Positions 1-9,273 are shown, counted from the stretch's first letter. The stretch: DNA of 64,000 nt from G965200765 sp965200765 (GCA_965200765.1 OZ241380.1:3038001-3102000); one strand, 5' to 3'. Notes: a model not told the origin generated them from the letters alone. Program-made: numbers and translations.

Positions 1-24
1 GAAGTTTATAGACGAGAATTCTTA

Positions 25-657
25 ATGATTGTTTATGAGTTGACGGGAACTGAACAGCGTTCTGAATATCAAAACCTGGAGAAATCGAATTTAGACAGGC
101 AACTCAATTTCTTACAGTCGATAGTGACAACAGCAGTAAGTCTTGAAAGAAAGTTACTTTCCCAAACGATTATTAAAGCATTGAATTTCCATGCTATTGC
201 ATGTTTGCATGTAAATGCTGGTGAATACCGTCCGTGCCCAGTTGATGTAGGAACGGACGAGAATCTATATATCCCTCCTGAGCATTATCGGGTGGAAGCG
301 CTGATGGAAGATTTTGTAAACTCGGTAAACGTAAATTGGGACCGTGCTGACCCAATTTTATTGTCATCTTTTGTTTTGTGGAGACTGAATTACATTCATC
401 CTTTTATAAACGGAAATGGTCGAACTGCACGCGCCTGTTGTTATTTTGTGTTATGTATGAAAGCAGATGGCCTGTTGCCAGGCAAAGAATATTTGCCTCG
501 ACTGCTGAAACGGGAAAATGCCCAATGCATTGATGCGCTCAAATATGCGGATAGGAAATTCGCTCAACAAAAACCTTTCGAAGAAATTTTAGAACCGATA
601 GTTGAACTCATTCAAACTCAATTGAGCATCCAATTGGCTTCCGCTGATATAAACTGA
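25..657 (+). CDS. Fic domain protein (probably 5' partial)
   Basis: A Fic-fold protein, likely to transfer AMP or another nucleotide part to a protein target. The core motif HPFINGNGRTAR is at residues 125-136: the catalytic His, the GNG anion loop and the final Arg are present, but the position usually held by Asp/Glu (HPFx[D/E]GNGR) is Asn. The upstream helix that normally precedes the loop is present (residues 86-124). No inhibitory (S/T)xxxE(G/N) helix is visible. The frame is open to base 1 and there is no good ribosome site before the ATG at 25, so the true start may lie outside the window. Family assignment is firm; target and activity are unknown. Confidence 0.8.
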   Translation: MIVYELTGTEQRSEYQNLEKSNLDRQLNFLQSIVTTAVSLERKLLSQTIIKALNFHAIACLHVNAGEYRPCPVDVGTDENLYIPPEHYRVEALMEDFVNSVNVNWDRADPILLSSFVLWRLNYIHPFINGNGRTARACCYFVLCMKADGLLPGKEYLPRLLKRENAQCIDALKYADRKFAQQKPFEEILEPIVELIQTQLSIQLASADIN

Positions 658-904
658 TCAACAATCAAAAATAACTTGACTTTGTCACTTTTCATTGAAG
701 TCAACGAATTTTGGAAACCTGACTCGCAATAATTCAAGGCATTTTCTTTGGCAACCGTGATGTTGTGCCTGAAAGAAATTGATAGTTGCCAACGCGGCGG
801 AAAAGCATCGCCGCCTAACTGGTATTGACCATTCTTCACAAAACAACAGAGCCGTCAAATATCACTATCGGACCCTATTGTTTTTTTCTGCCGACAAGCT
901 AGCG

Positions 905-2275
905 TTAGTTCAACAGCTTGTTCGGGAGCCAAAGGGCAATATCCGGATAGGCCATCACGAGTCCCAAACCGATCAGTTGCAACAACACAAACGGAATGAT
1001 GCCCCGATAGATCTGCTGTATCTTTACTGAAGGCGGAGCTACCCCTTTCATGTAAAACAATGCAAAACCGAATGGCGGTGTCAAAAAGCTTGTTTGCAGG
1101 TTCACAGCAACCAGAATGGCAAACCAGTAAACCAGATCGATTTGCGCCACATGATCGCCGAAATCAAGCAGTTCAATGATCGGTGCGAAAACTGGCAGTA
1201 CGATCAAGGTAATTTCAATCCAGTCGAAAAAGAAGCCCAGCACAAACACAATGCCCATAAGAATGAACAAAATGCCCCAGGGTCCAAAACCGGTGCTCTC
1301 GACAAAGTCAACCACAATATCGTCGCCGCCAAGTGAACGGAACACGTAGGAGAATGCAGTAGCTCCAATAAAAATGAAGAACAGCATTGCCCCGGTGAGC
1401 GCAGAACGCTCGACTACAGCTTTCATCGTAGCAAATGAAAGACGACGATTGACAAGTGCCAGCAAAATTGCGCCGGCGGCACCAACACCGGATGCTTCAG
1501 TCGGAGTTGCCCAGCCCATTACGATGGAACCTAGCACAAGTATGATCAAAAATACTGGCGGCACAAGCCCTTTGGCGATCATTAACCAGAATTCTTTGGG
1601 ATTTTTCGGCCCCAATTCTTTGGGGAGCGGTGGCGCAAGTTCCGGCTTCCAGGCGGAAATAGACAAAATGTAAATTCCGTAAATTGAGGCCAGCAGCATT
1701 CCGGGAAACACCGCGGCTACAAAGAGATTGCCCACGGACCGACCGAGCAGGTCAGCCATGATCACCAGCATAATGCTTGGCGGAATAAGTATGCCCAAGG
1801 TACCAGAAGCCGCGATGGTACCCGTCGCCAACGGCACGTTGTACTGTCGTTGAAGCAGTACCGGAAGTGCCATCAAGGTCATCATCACTACTGATGCGCC
1901 GATGATTCCGGTGGTTGCTGCCATGACAGTACCCATCGCGGTAACCGACAACGCAAGTCCGCCCGGAACTCGTCGTAGCAACACCTGCAGACAATACAGG
2001 AGATCGCGCGCGACGCCGCTTTTCTCAAGCATCGTGCCCATGAATATGAACATGGGGATGGCAACCAGTACCAGATTGTCGGCGATGCCACTCCAGATTC
2101 GCCCGACGATATTGAAAAATTCTATGGGTACAAAAACATCCAGATAAACACCGAGGTACCCGAAGCCCAGACCGACTCCGCCCAGCACTGCGGCGACCGG
2201 ATATCCGCTGAACAGCAAGATCGCCAGTACCAGAAACATAAATAGCGGCATGTAGTCGATAAACAGATCCAGCAT
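905..2275 (-). CDS. dctM: TRAP transporter large permease DctM
   Basis: Large membrane subunit of a tripartite ATP-independent periplasmic (TRAP) transporter, which carries the substrate across the inner membrane using an ion gradient. At 456 aa it fits the family (about 425-460) and is made of a dozen or so hydrophobic segments. Typical DctM features are an N-terminal helix pair, a GIIGASVVMMTLMALPVL-like stretch and a TAxGTLGILIPPSI-type loop. It starts 2 bp after the stop of the small subunit at 2278, in the order dctP-dctQ-dctM. The substrate is set by the DctP protein encoded at 2972-4018. Confident call. Confidence 0.95.
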   Translation of the reverse strand: MLDLFIDYMPLFMFLVLAILLFSGYPVAAVLGGVGLGFGYLGVYLDVFVPIEFFNIVGRIWSGIADNLVLVAIPMFIFMGTMLEKSGVARDLLYCLQVLLRRVPGGLALSVTAMGTVMAATTGIIGASVVMMTLMALPVLLQRQYNVPLATGTIAASGTLGILIPPSIMLVIMADLLGRSVGNLFVAAVFPGMLLASIYGIYILSISAWKPELAPPLPKELGPKNPKEFWLMIAKGLVPPVFLIILVLGSIVMGWATPTEASGVGAAGAILLALVNRRLSFATMKAVVERSALTGAMLFFIFIGATAFSYVFRSLGGDDIVVDFVESTGFGPWGILFILMGIVFVLGFFFDWIEITLIVLPVFAPIIELLDFGDHVAQIDLVYWFAILVAVNLQTSFLTPPFGFALFYMKGVAPPSVKIQQIYRGIIPFVLLQLIGLGLVMAYPDIALWLPNKLLN

Positions 2276-2277
2276 GA

Positions 2278-2871
2278 CTAATCCTTGTCTATAAAAATCT
2301 GGTTGGCTTCGTCCAGGTGGACAGTTTCCTGCTCTTCGCGCTTATTGACGATTGCCTGTATGTCCGGTGGACCAAAGAGCTGAAGAAATTTCCTGAACGC
2401 GGTTGTTACAGCACTGACCAGTAAAATGCTGAATCCGATTGGCAAAACCGCTTTGATAATCCAGCGATATGGTAGCCCGGTTGCTGATGCTGACATCTCA
2501 TTCAACTCAAATGACCGATGCCACCAGTCCACACCATAGTAAATGATGATGAACGAATACGGAATCATGAAAAACAGGCAACCGATCAGTTCAATCCACA
2601 GTTTGGTCCTTGTACTGAGCCGTTCCCGAACAAGATCGATTCGTACGTGGGAGTCTTTGATATATCCATAGCCCAAACAAAACATGAACAGCACAGCATG
2701 AATATGCCATTCAAGTTCTTGCAGCTTGGTTGAACCCAAGACCAAGAAACGACGCGTTACAACATCAAAAATGATGACGGTTACAAGAAAGATGGCAATC
2801 CATGCGGTGATTCGGCCGATCCACACAATTGCGCTTTCGCATACTGAATCAATGCGAAGCAGCAGATTCAT
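2278..2871 (-). CDS. dctQ: TRAP transporter small permease DctQ
   Basis: Small membrane subunit of the TRAP transporter; it bridges the substrate-binding protein and DctM. At 197 aa it has four predicted membrane helices (about residues 13-35, 50-70, 92-115 and 137-160) and a long charged C-terminal tail. The family motif around LQELEWHIHAVLFM in helix 2 is present. It lies between dctP and dctM; a strong hairpin separates it from dctP, so it is probably transcribed at a lower level than the binding protein. Confidence 0.92.
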   Translation of the reverse strand: MNLLLRIDSVCESAIVWIGRITAWIAIFLVTVIIFDVVTRRFLVLGSTKLQELEWHIHAVLFMFCLGYGYIKDSHVRIDLVRERLSTRTKLWIELIGCLFFMIPYSFIIIYYGVDWWHRSFELNEMSASATGLPYRWIIKAVLPIGFSILLVSAVTTAFRKFLQLFGPPDIQAIVNKREEQETVHLDEANQIFIDKD

Positions 2872-2908
2872 GATTTACAGTCTTTGGAAGAAAAAAATTG
2901 AAAAACAA

Positions 2909-2938
2909 TGGCCGAAGGCAGACTAGCGCCTTCGGCCA
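2909..2938 (-). terminator. Rho-independent terminator after dctP
   Basis: A perfect 11-bp inverted repeat (TGGCCGAAGGC ... GCCTTCGGCCA) with an 8-nt loop lies between the dctP stop and the dctQ start. On the minus strand it is followed by TTGTTTTTCAATTTTTTT, the U-rich tail of an intrinsic terminator. It would let most transcripts stop after dctP and some read into dctQM, a common way to overproduce the binding protein. Confidence 0.8.
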
Positions 2939-2971
2939 GCGTTCACTCAATTTGCAAGTACTAGTGAAAGA

Positions 2972-4018
2972 TTATAGATAGCCTAGATCTCTCCAGATTG
3001 TGTACTCTTCACGGAAGCTTGTATAAGAATTCCAGACTTTTTCAAAATCCGGATTGGCGGCGATTTCTTCTGCCACCACTTCGTTCCATGCACCTTCAAG
3101 CACTTCCAATACTGCGGGATCCCAGCGTCTGATGTTGACACCCTTGTCCTGCAACTCTCTCAGTGCAGCGGATTGAATGGCTTCGCCTTCTACCAGTCCA
3201 TAGCGGAAATTGTCACCGCAAGCCAGTTCAAACTGAGCGCGTTGTGTATCAGTGAGCCCTTCCCATTTTTCCTTGTTCATCAGCACTTCAAACAAGGTGG
3301 ATTGCTGATGCCAGCCCGGAAAGTAGTAGTAGCTTGCAACCTGATAGAAGCCCAGATTCAGATCGATTGCCGGCATGGAGTATTCAGTCGCGTCGATTGA
3401 GCCGCGCTCAAGTGCGGGAAAAATATCTCCGCCCGGAATCAGTTGCGTTGACACTCCAACCTTTTCCAGGACCTTGGCACCGAGTCCGAAAAATCTCATT
3501 TTCAGCCCCTTCAAATCTTCGACTGAATTCATTTCTTTTCGGAACCAGCCAGAAGCTTCTGGCGCGATCACCCCGCAGATGAGTGAATAAAGCCCATATT
3601 TGGCGTAGATTTCATTCATCAGGTCATGGCCACCGCCGAAGTACATCCAGGCACCGTATTCTGCCGCTTTCGGTCCGAACGGTACCGCCGCGAACAACGC
3701 CAGTGCTGAATTCTTGCCGTACCAGTAGCCTGGTGTCGACCAGCATGCATCAACGGCGCCGGTGGATACGGAATCAAAGCACTCTGCTGGTGGTACCAAT
3801 GCTCCGGGTTCAAAATATTTAAGTTCTATGTTGCCACCGGACACACGGTCAAGTGTTTCTGAAACGTTGAGTCCCAGTGTTCCCAGCTGAGTCAGGCTCT
3901 TCGGAAACCAACTCGCCATCTTCCAGCGAACCTTGTCTTGTGCTGTCGCAGTGGACGACAGGACGCCGAATGCAAGGAAGATGGATAGTGCCGCGGCAAT
4001 TAATTTTCGAGATTTCAT
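2972..4018 (-). CDS. dctP: TRAP substrate-binding protein, TakP-like
   Basis: Periplasmic solute-binding protein of the TRAP system. Residues 1-26 are a classic Sec signal peptide ending in ATAQ. The mature protein follows the TakP pattern: RWKMASWFPKSLTQLG at the N-terminus, PGGDIFPALERGSIDATEYS in the middle (the GGDIYPALEKGTIDATEW region of TakP) and YYYFPGWHQQST. TakP-type proteins bind 2-oxo acids such as pyruvate with a sodium ion; this ligand is inferred from resemblance only. Length 348 aa is normal. The ATG at 4018 has a strong ribosome site (GGAGGT) 6 bases upstream. Confidence 0.93.
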   Translation of the reverse strand: MKSRKLIAAALSIFLAFGVLSSTATAQDKVRWKMASWFPKSLTQLGTLGLNVSETLDRVSGGNIELKYFEPGALVPPAECFDSVSTGAVDACWSTPGYWYGKNSALALFAAVPFGPKAAEYGAWMYFGGGHDLMNEIYAKYGLYSLICGVIAPEASGWFRKEMNSVEDLKGLKMRFFGLGAKVLEKVGVSTQLIPGGDIFPALERGSIDATEYSMPAIDLNLGFYQVASYYYFPGWHQQSTLFEVLMNKEKWEGLTDTQRAQFELACGDNFRYGLVEGEAIQSAALRELQDKGVNIRRWDPAVLEVLEGAWNEVVAEEIAANPDFEKVWNSYTSFREEYTIWRDLGYL

Positions 4019-4047
4019 ATTTACCTCCTGGTGATAGATATCCTCAA

Positions 4048-4070
4048 AATATATATGTCAAGTATATATT
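4048..4070. promoter_or_regulatory. Perfect palindrome upstream of dctP, candidate operator
   Basis: AATATATA and TATATATT are exact inverted repeats separated by 7 bases, 30 bp upstream of the dctP start. The position suits an operator or a -10 region for the TRAP operon. No regulator gene is adjacent, so the binding protein is unknown, and an AT-only palindrome can arise by chance. Confidence 0.4.
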
Positions 4071-4347
4071 GTAGGTACAAGTTTGATTCAAAAACAAGAC
4101 TTGGCAATACTCTTGCATCGCGTGCCAGTTTGCAAGTATTTGTATTCTGACACAAGATAAACTATAACACTTCTTGGCGACCGCAATCAATTTTTTCCAT
4201 TCTGGCCGAGTCTGTACTACCTTTCGGATGAATTCTTGCTTGACACTGTTCAGGAGGAATATCTGACGGATAGCCTTGCGATCGTGTAGTCAGGATTGGG
4301 AGGAGACTGTTGGTTGCCAGAGTTACAACGAGATTTGGAATTGGAAC

Positions 4348-4707
4348 ATGATTTGGTTTCATTTGATTACAGCCCTTGTGGCGATTGGACTCGGTTCAAT
4401 CAATCTGGCGCGAGAAAAGGGGACCACTCAACATCGGTTCATTGGGTGGTGCTGGCTAGTATTGATGGTCGGTGTTACCCTGTCGTCATTTCCAATTCAG
4501 GAATTGAATCCCGGGCATTTCAGCTGGATCCATGGGCTTTCGGTAATTACCATGATTAGCATGGCCGTTGCCCTGACCGCCATCAGGAAAGGCAAGGTAA
4601 GACTCCATGCCGGATGCATGATTGGCACGATGACAGGTGCTGTCGTCGCCGGTCTGTTCGCATTGGCTCCGGGAAGGTTCATCAGTATCCAGTTGGGGTA
4701 CGGATAG
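4348..4707 (+). CDS. DUF2306-type small membrane protein
   Basis: A 119-residue inner-membrane protein with four hydrophobic helices. Features resembling the DUF2306 family are an N-terminal MIWFHLITALVAIGLG helix, a basic segment with His and Arg (TTQHRFIGWCW), an SWIHGLSVIT helix and a C-terminal LHAGCMIGTMTGAVVAGLFA helix ending in PGRF. I took the ATG at 4348 because the protein then begins at the first membrane helix; an earlier in-frame ATG at 4276 adds 24 residues without family character. Function unknown. It lies 89 bp before moaA. Confidence 0.75.
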   Translation: MIWFHLITALVAIGLGSINLAREKGTTQHRFIGWCWLVLMVGVTLSSFPIQELNPGHFSWIHGLSVITMISMAVALTAIRKGKVRLHAGCMIGTMTGAVVAGLFALAPGRFISIQLGYG

Positions 4708-4796
4708 TCTTCAGCGGCCAAGAAATTCACCAAGCAGTTGGCAATTCGAGTCTGAATTTTGTAGAATTTTCAAATGCATTCAACCCGTTTTCCAGT

Positions 4797-5825
4797 ATGA
4801 GCAGTCAAACCGGTAGTCAGGTCACCGACAAATTCAACCGTCCCATTCGGGATATTCGCGTTTCGATTACGGACCGGTGCAACTTCCGTTGCGTGTATTG
4901 CATGCCCAAAGAATTCTTTGGGTCGAATCATGCTTTTCTGGAGCGACAGCAACTGCTTTCCTTTGAAGAAATCAAGCGAGTTGTGCAGGCATTCGTGGCA
5001 AACGGAGTCAAGAAGGTTCGGATTACAGGCGGAGAACCCATGGTTCGGCGCAACTTGCCGGAGTTGATTGAAGCTCTGTCCGACATTGAAGGCGTGCAAG
5101 ACCTCAGCATGACAACGAATGCGTCGTTGCTGACACTTTCGGCGGCCAAAACATTGCAGGCCGCCGGTTTGAAGCGCATCACCATCAGTCTGGATGCGCT
5201 GGACAACGACACTTTTGCGGCCATCAATGATGTGAAGTTTCCGGTGCAACGAGTGTTGGACGGTATAGACAATGCCCTGTCGGCGGGAATTGATCCGGTA
5301 AAGGTGAACATGGTGGTTGCACGCGGGATGAATGAAGAAGAAATTTTGCCCATGGTCAAGCATTTTCGCGGTACGGGCGTGATACTTCGCTTCATCGAGT
5401 TTATGGATGTAGGAACCACGAACAGCTGGCAAATGGACAAGGTGATTTCCGCGCGTGAAATTTTGGAAGCGATCAACCGGGAATTTCCTATCAATCCGGT
5501 TTCGCCAACTTACCGCGGCGAAGTCGCCAAGCGCTGGCAGTTCGCCGATGGTCAGGGTGAGATCGGAATGATTGCTTCGGTGAGCGAGCCGTTTTGCGGC
5601 ACCTGCAATCGCGCACGGCTAACCGCAGAAGGAAAGATCTTTACCTGCCTGTTTGCCACCAAAGGTTTTGACATTCGCACACATATCAGAAAGGGTGCAG
5701 ACGTGCAAGAGTTGACGGAGATCATTCACCAGTTGTGGAGCGGCAGGGTTGACCGTTATTCCGAGATTCGATCGGAACAGACTTCCGCGATGCCGAAAAT
5801 TGAAATGTCATATGTTGGCGGATGA
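4797..5825 (+). CDS. moaA: GTP 3',8-cyclase MoaA
   Basis: Radical-SAM enzyme that, with MoaC, turns GTP into cyclic pyranopterin monophosphate, the first step of molybdenum cofactor synthesis. The N-terminal [4Fe-4S] motif is C28-x3-C32-x2-C35 (RCNFRCVYCMP), and ITGGEPMVRR follows as the SAM-binding GGEP loop. The second cluster Cys set is near the C-terminus (PFCGTCNRARL ... FTCLF). The protein ends in the family's GG tail (SYVGG). The start at 4797 gives 342 aa, the usual length; longer in-frame versions add non-conserved sequence. moaB is at 8549-9091; moaC, moaD and moaE are not in the window. Confidence 0.95.
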   Translation: MSSQTGSQVTDKFNRPIRDIRVSITDRCNFRCVYCMPKEFFGSNHAFLERQQLLSFEEIKRVVQAFVANGVKKVRITGGEPMVRRNLPELIEALSDIEGVQDLSMTTNASLLTLSAAKTLQAAGLKRITISLDALDNDTFAAINDVKFPVQRVLDGIDNALSAGIDPVKVNMVVARGMNEEEILPMVKHFRGTGVILRFIEFMDVGTTNSWQMDKVISAREILEAINREFPINPVSPTYRGEVAKRWQFADGQGEIGMIASVSEPFCGTCNRARLTAEGKIFTCLFATKGFDIRTHIRKGADVQELTEIIHQLWSGRVDRYSEIRSEQTSAMPKIEMSYVGG

Positions 5826-5896
5826 CCTATCAAAATAGCAGGTGGAAAGAGACTGAAAATTGATGATTTTGTGTCAGCAAAAGACAGCGGGATGAA

Positions 5897-7024
5897 TTGA
5901 CAGGGTTTGGTGAATTGGAGATTCCAGCAGACAAATACATCACCGGAGAGTTTTGGACCGCTGGACAACGACAAGCGGCGCGGATACATGAAGTTTCTTA
6001 CAGGGCATGCTTCAAACCCCAGCTTCCCCGATACTTTATTGAAAGATTGACCAAACCCGGAGATATAGTCTATGACCCGTTTATGGGTCGAGGTACTACT
6101 CCAATTGAAGCGGCGTTGATGAAGCGGATCCCGTACGGAAATGATGTTTCTCCTCTATCTCGTGTCCTTACTGAATCAAGAATCAACCCCCCGGATCTCA
6201 CGTCCATAGTTGATCGCTTGTACGACATCAATTGGTGGCGACCTGAGTGTTCCCCCGACACAGAAGACGAAATGACAGTTTTTTACCACCCAAACACATT
6301 GCATCAAATTTATTCCTTGCAAGCACATTTTGAAGGACGGTCACTGGACAAGTTGGACGCATGGATACGAATGGTGGCGACAAACAGATTATCGGGGCAC
6401 TCACCCGGATTCTTCTCGGTCAGAACAATGCCGCCAAATCAGGCTGTTTCGATTGATCGACAGAAGATTATCAATGAAAGAAACGATCAAAGCCCAGAAG
6501 AAAAGAATCTTGCTGAACTGATATTGAAAAAAACGAAATCCTTGCTTTCCCAAGGGGTACCAACTGCGCAGGAGCAATTGTTTTTGACTGGTCTCTCAGA
6601 ACATACGCCAGAGATTGATGACGAGGCAGTATCTCTGACGGTGACATCACCCCCATTTCTTGATGTTGTCGATTACGAGAAAGACAACTGGTTACGTCAT
6701 TGGTTTTTAAACATTGAAAGCCCCAAGCTGACTATCCACAGAACCGTTCAGGATTGGCGTGATTTTACCAGACGTACGTTGAAAGAATTGTGCAGAATAA
6801 CCAAACCGGGCGGACACATCGCTTACGAAGTTGGCGAGATAAGAAATGGCAAGTTGCTACTGGAACAAGTGGTAGCCGAGGCGGCTTGCGGGTTGCCTGT
6901 AAAATTGGTTAATGTTTATGTGAACAAACAGGATTTTACGAAAACGGCAAACTGCTGGGGTGTCAACAATAATCGTCGAGGAACCAATACGAATCGGATA
7001 TTGTTGTTTCAACTCGTAGATTGA
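5897..7024 (+). CDS. DNA methyltransferase (N4-cytosine/N6-adenine type)
   Basis: SAM-dependent DNA methyltransferase, 375 aa. The SAM-binding motif I is YDPFMGRGTTPIEAAL (about residues 54-69) and the catalytic motif IV is TSPPFLDVVDY (about 250), the SPP[F/Y] form typical of N4-cytosine enzymes. Motif I precedes motif IV. The segment HEVSYRACFKPQ before motif I matches HEYKGKFNPQ in the second methyltransferase at 26742-28229, so the two are related. Only TTG start codons are available at the 5' end (5897 or 5915). An HNH nuclease gene lies 420 bp downstream, and the two may form a restriction-modification pair, though an IS remnant sits between them. Confidence 0.85.
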   Translation: MTGFGELEIPADKYITGEFWTAGQRQAARIHEVSYRACFKPQLPRYFIERLTKPGDIVYDPFMGRGTTPIEAALMKRIPYGNDVSPLSRVLTESRINPPDLTSIVDRLYDINWWRPECSPDTEDEMTVFYHPNTLHQIYSLQAHFEGRSLDKLDAWIRMVATNRLSGHSPGFFSVRTMPPNQAVSIDRQKIINERNDQSPEEKNLAELILKKTKSLLSQGVPTAQEQLFLTGLSEHTPEIDDEAVSLTVTSPPFLDVVDYEKDNWLRHWFLNIESPKLTIHRTVQDWRDFTRRTLKELCRITKPGGHIAYEVGEIRNGKLLLEQVVAEAACGLPVKLVNVYVNKQDFTKTANCWGVNNNRRGTNTNRILLFQLVD

Positions 7025-7082
7025 ATGGTGGTTAGGGAAAGAGAAGAACAACGAGAAATGCAGGCGTTAGATTTCAAGTAAC

Positions 7083-7350
7083 TGTATAATCGTTGCTTGA
7101 TTTCTTGCGATATTCAGGAAAAAAATTGATCCCGCCCAAGTCCAAGTTGTTGCATCAGGGTGAAATGTTTCACATTTCATTGGGTTGCGCCTGTCAACGG
7201 TACCATCCACTGGTGTACTTGGTCGAGCAGATTCCCTCGGAAACGTTCAAACATTTTTACGCTGATTTCTGGCGGCGGTTGATTCTTTACATCGAGCCGG
7301 AAAAATCAATGTCGTTCCTATCCTTCTGGAGATGCCATCCATATACCTGA
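7083..7350 (+). pseudogene. IS5-family transposase 5' remnant
   Basis: Begins with the sequence TGTATAATCGTTGCTTGATT, also seen at 47049 (+) and, inverted, at 54043 (-). It continues into an open frame with LHQGEMFHISLG and RYHPLVYLVEQIPSETFKHF, the N-terminal signature of IS5/DUF772 transposases (HPLV-x-LA, W/S-x-x-F). The frame ends after 85 codons with no catalytic domain. It is a dead end fragment of an insertion sequence lying between the methyltransferase and the HNH nuclease. Confidence 0.6.
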
Positions 7351-7447
7351 AAATTTCTGGAAACAGGTCTTTTGTGGGCTGATGAATTGATTTCACACTT
7401 AACCGAGCTAGTATAGTACAAAACCTAATTCTTCAACAACAATTACA

Positions 7448-8458
7448 ATGAGCAACGGAATTCTCGGTCCGGCACGAGAAACACCTTTAACCCCCATTGG
7501 CTATCAATCGACACTTGATGCCCAGATTCGCATGGCCGCGTTTAAACATGTGCAAAAAATTTGTCAAACTCAACACTACTTGGAATGGGCCGATATTGAC
7601 AAAGGTTTTATTTTTAACGGTGAACGCATACTACTTTCTAGCAGAGCATTGGGAATTTTCAAGCCGAAACAAATGGAACATGTACTATCAATCAAAACAG
7701 TTTTGCCAAGAGGAAATCGTAAAGTTTGGTATCAAGATCAAGAACTAGTGCATAGGGAAATACTTCATAGCGAAGAATCCGTTGACTACTCTTTCATGGG
7801 GAAAAATCCAAATAAAATAAATAACCAATGGTTGAAAGAGGTCTATCACAAACAAATTCCCATAATTTACTTTATCGGCGTAGCACCAGCAAAATATCAA
7901 GCAGTTTTGCCGACTTATGTGATTAATTGGAACAGTGAAACATTATCAGCCAGAATTTGTTTTGGCCTTTACAATGAAACTCACCTATTCGAACCGCAAA
8001 TTAATAGCCAGCCGTTACAAAAATATGCCATGCGACAAACAAAACAACGACTCCACCAGGCAAAATTCAGAGCTGCTGTAATGGAAGCATACGATTACCG
8101 ATGTACATTCTCTGGCCTTCCAGCTGGTGAATTGCTTGATGCAGCACACATCGTACCTTATGGCGAATTCGTTTCCAAGCCAATTGTCACGAATGGTCTT
8201 GCTTTATCTAAACTTCATCATGAAGCATTTGACCGGCATTTGATTGGACTTGATCGAAATTACAAGATTCACGTGTCTAAACACTTGCTGAATAAACAAG
8301 ACGGGCCACAACTTGAAGTGCTCAAGAATCTGCATGAAAGACGTATCATTCTTCCCAAACACAAGTTAGATCGGCCTGATCAAGAACTTTTAGATTCGCG
8401 GTTTGAAAAATTTCAGGAAAAACAAAGTCAAATGGATGAGTTGACAATCTTTCGGTAA
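7448..8458 (+). CDS. HNH restriction endonuclease-like protein
   Basis: 336 aa. The C-terminal third has an HNH_2-type nuclease motif: CTFSG for the first metal site, DAAHIVPYGE with the catalytic His, and NGLALSKLHHEAFDRH with the Asn and last His (about residues 216-265). The N-terminal 200 residues have no motif I recognise and would be the DNA- or modification-recognition part, as in other HNH restriction enzymes. There is a clean ATG start. Likely cuts DNA; whether it is blocked by the methyltransferase at 5897 or instead targets modified DNA cannot be told from sequence. Confidence 0.8.
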   Translation: MSNGILGPARETPLTPIGYQSTLDAQIRMAAFKHVQKICQTQHYLEWADIDKGFIFNGERILLSSRALGIFKPKQMEHVLSIKTVLPRGNRKVWYQDQELVHREILHSEESVDYSFMGKNPNKINNQWLKEVYHKQIPIIYFIGVAPAKYQAVLPTYVINWNSETLSARICFGLYNETHLFEPQINSQPLQKYAMRQTKQRLHQAKFRAAVMEAYDYRCTFSGLPAGELLDAAHIVPYGEFVSKPIVTNGLALSKLHHEAFDRHLIGLDRNYKIHVSKHLLNKQDGPQLEVLKNLHERRIILPKHKLDRPDQELLDSRFEKFQEKQSQMDELTIFR

Positions 8459-8548
8459 CAGTTCAGAAATAAGTAGAGTGAAATCCTGAATTATTAACTG
8501 TCGATGAATGGCTAAATCAATGTCTTGATGCAAATTTGCCGGGATTGG

Positions 8549-9091
8549 CTACCGTGGTTTCAAATGTTCAAGCAACCGCGGCATCAACTCTACCAGATTG
8601 CATGGACGACTTCGATAATCCAGCTGATGCTCAATCAGCATGTCCCAGGCATCTGCACAGGCACCCGCAGAACCCGGCAGGCAAAAGATGTAGGTCGCAT
8701 TTGCAACTCCTGCAAAAGCTCTGGATTGCAACGTTGAAGTGGCGATCTTTTCATACGACAGTACTCGAAACATCTCTCCAAATCCGCTAATCTCCTTGTC
8801 CAGCAAGGGTCGTATCGCCTCGGGTGTTCCGTCACGACCGGTGACTCCGGTACCACCCGTTGTCAATATGACTTGAATGTTCGAATCCAAGATCCACTGG
8901 CTCACAATTGATCGAATTTCGTAAATGTTGTCCCGAACAATCTGCTTGGCTACACTTTGGTGTCCGGCACTCTGAACCCGATCTACCAGAAGATTTCCAG
9001 ACTTGTCATTGTCCTCGGTGCGTGAATCCGAAATCGTGAGTACGGCAATTGATACCGGGACAAACTCTCTTGTATGGTCTTTCTTGGTCAT
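8549..9091 (-). CDS. moaB: Molybdenum cofactor biosynthesis protein MoaB/Mog family
   Basis: A 180-aa protein of the MoaB/MogA fold, which adenylylates molybdopterin or supports metal insertion. Motifs in order: VSIAVLTISDSRTEDNDKSG at the N-terminus, then VILTTGGTGVTGRDGTPEAI (the TTGGTG nucleotide/pterin loop) and a FCLPGSAGACADAWDMLI C-terminal helix. The pattern (IxxxxQP replaced by AGACADAW) resembles MoaB more than MogA. It probably works with MoaA encoded at 4797-5825, although the two are 2.7 kb apart and on opposite strands. Confidence 0.9.
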   Translation of the reverse strand: MTKKDHTREFVPVSIAVLTISDSRTEDNDKSGNLLVDRVQSAGHQSVAKQIVRDNIYEIRSIVSQWILDSNIQVILTTGGTGVTGRDGTPEAIRPLLDKEISGFGEMFRVLSYEKIATSTLQSRAFAGVANATYIFCLPGSAGACADAWDMLIEHQLDYRSRPCNLVELMPRLLEHLKPR

Positions 9092-9273
9092 GGTTCTGAT
9101 TCAGGACATTTCATTGAGATTCAACATCACTCAATCCCCCGCAGTTGAAGTGTACAATTCAGTTGTCTTCCTGCAATGGAGAATTAAAGATAGAATATAG
9201 CAAACATCATACAAGTCGAATGCTGAATTTTCAGCATTTGAACATTTCATGGCAAACACACGGAGAGTACGAC

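Noticed and set aside
4770..5432. Minus-strand 220-codon frame opposite moaA
   Set aside because: It lies wholly inside moaA, which has all its family motifs. No independent support.
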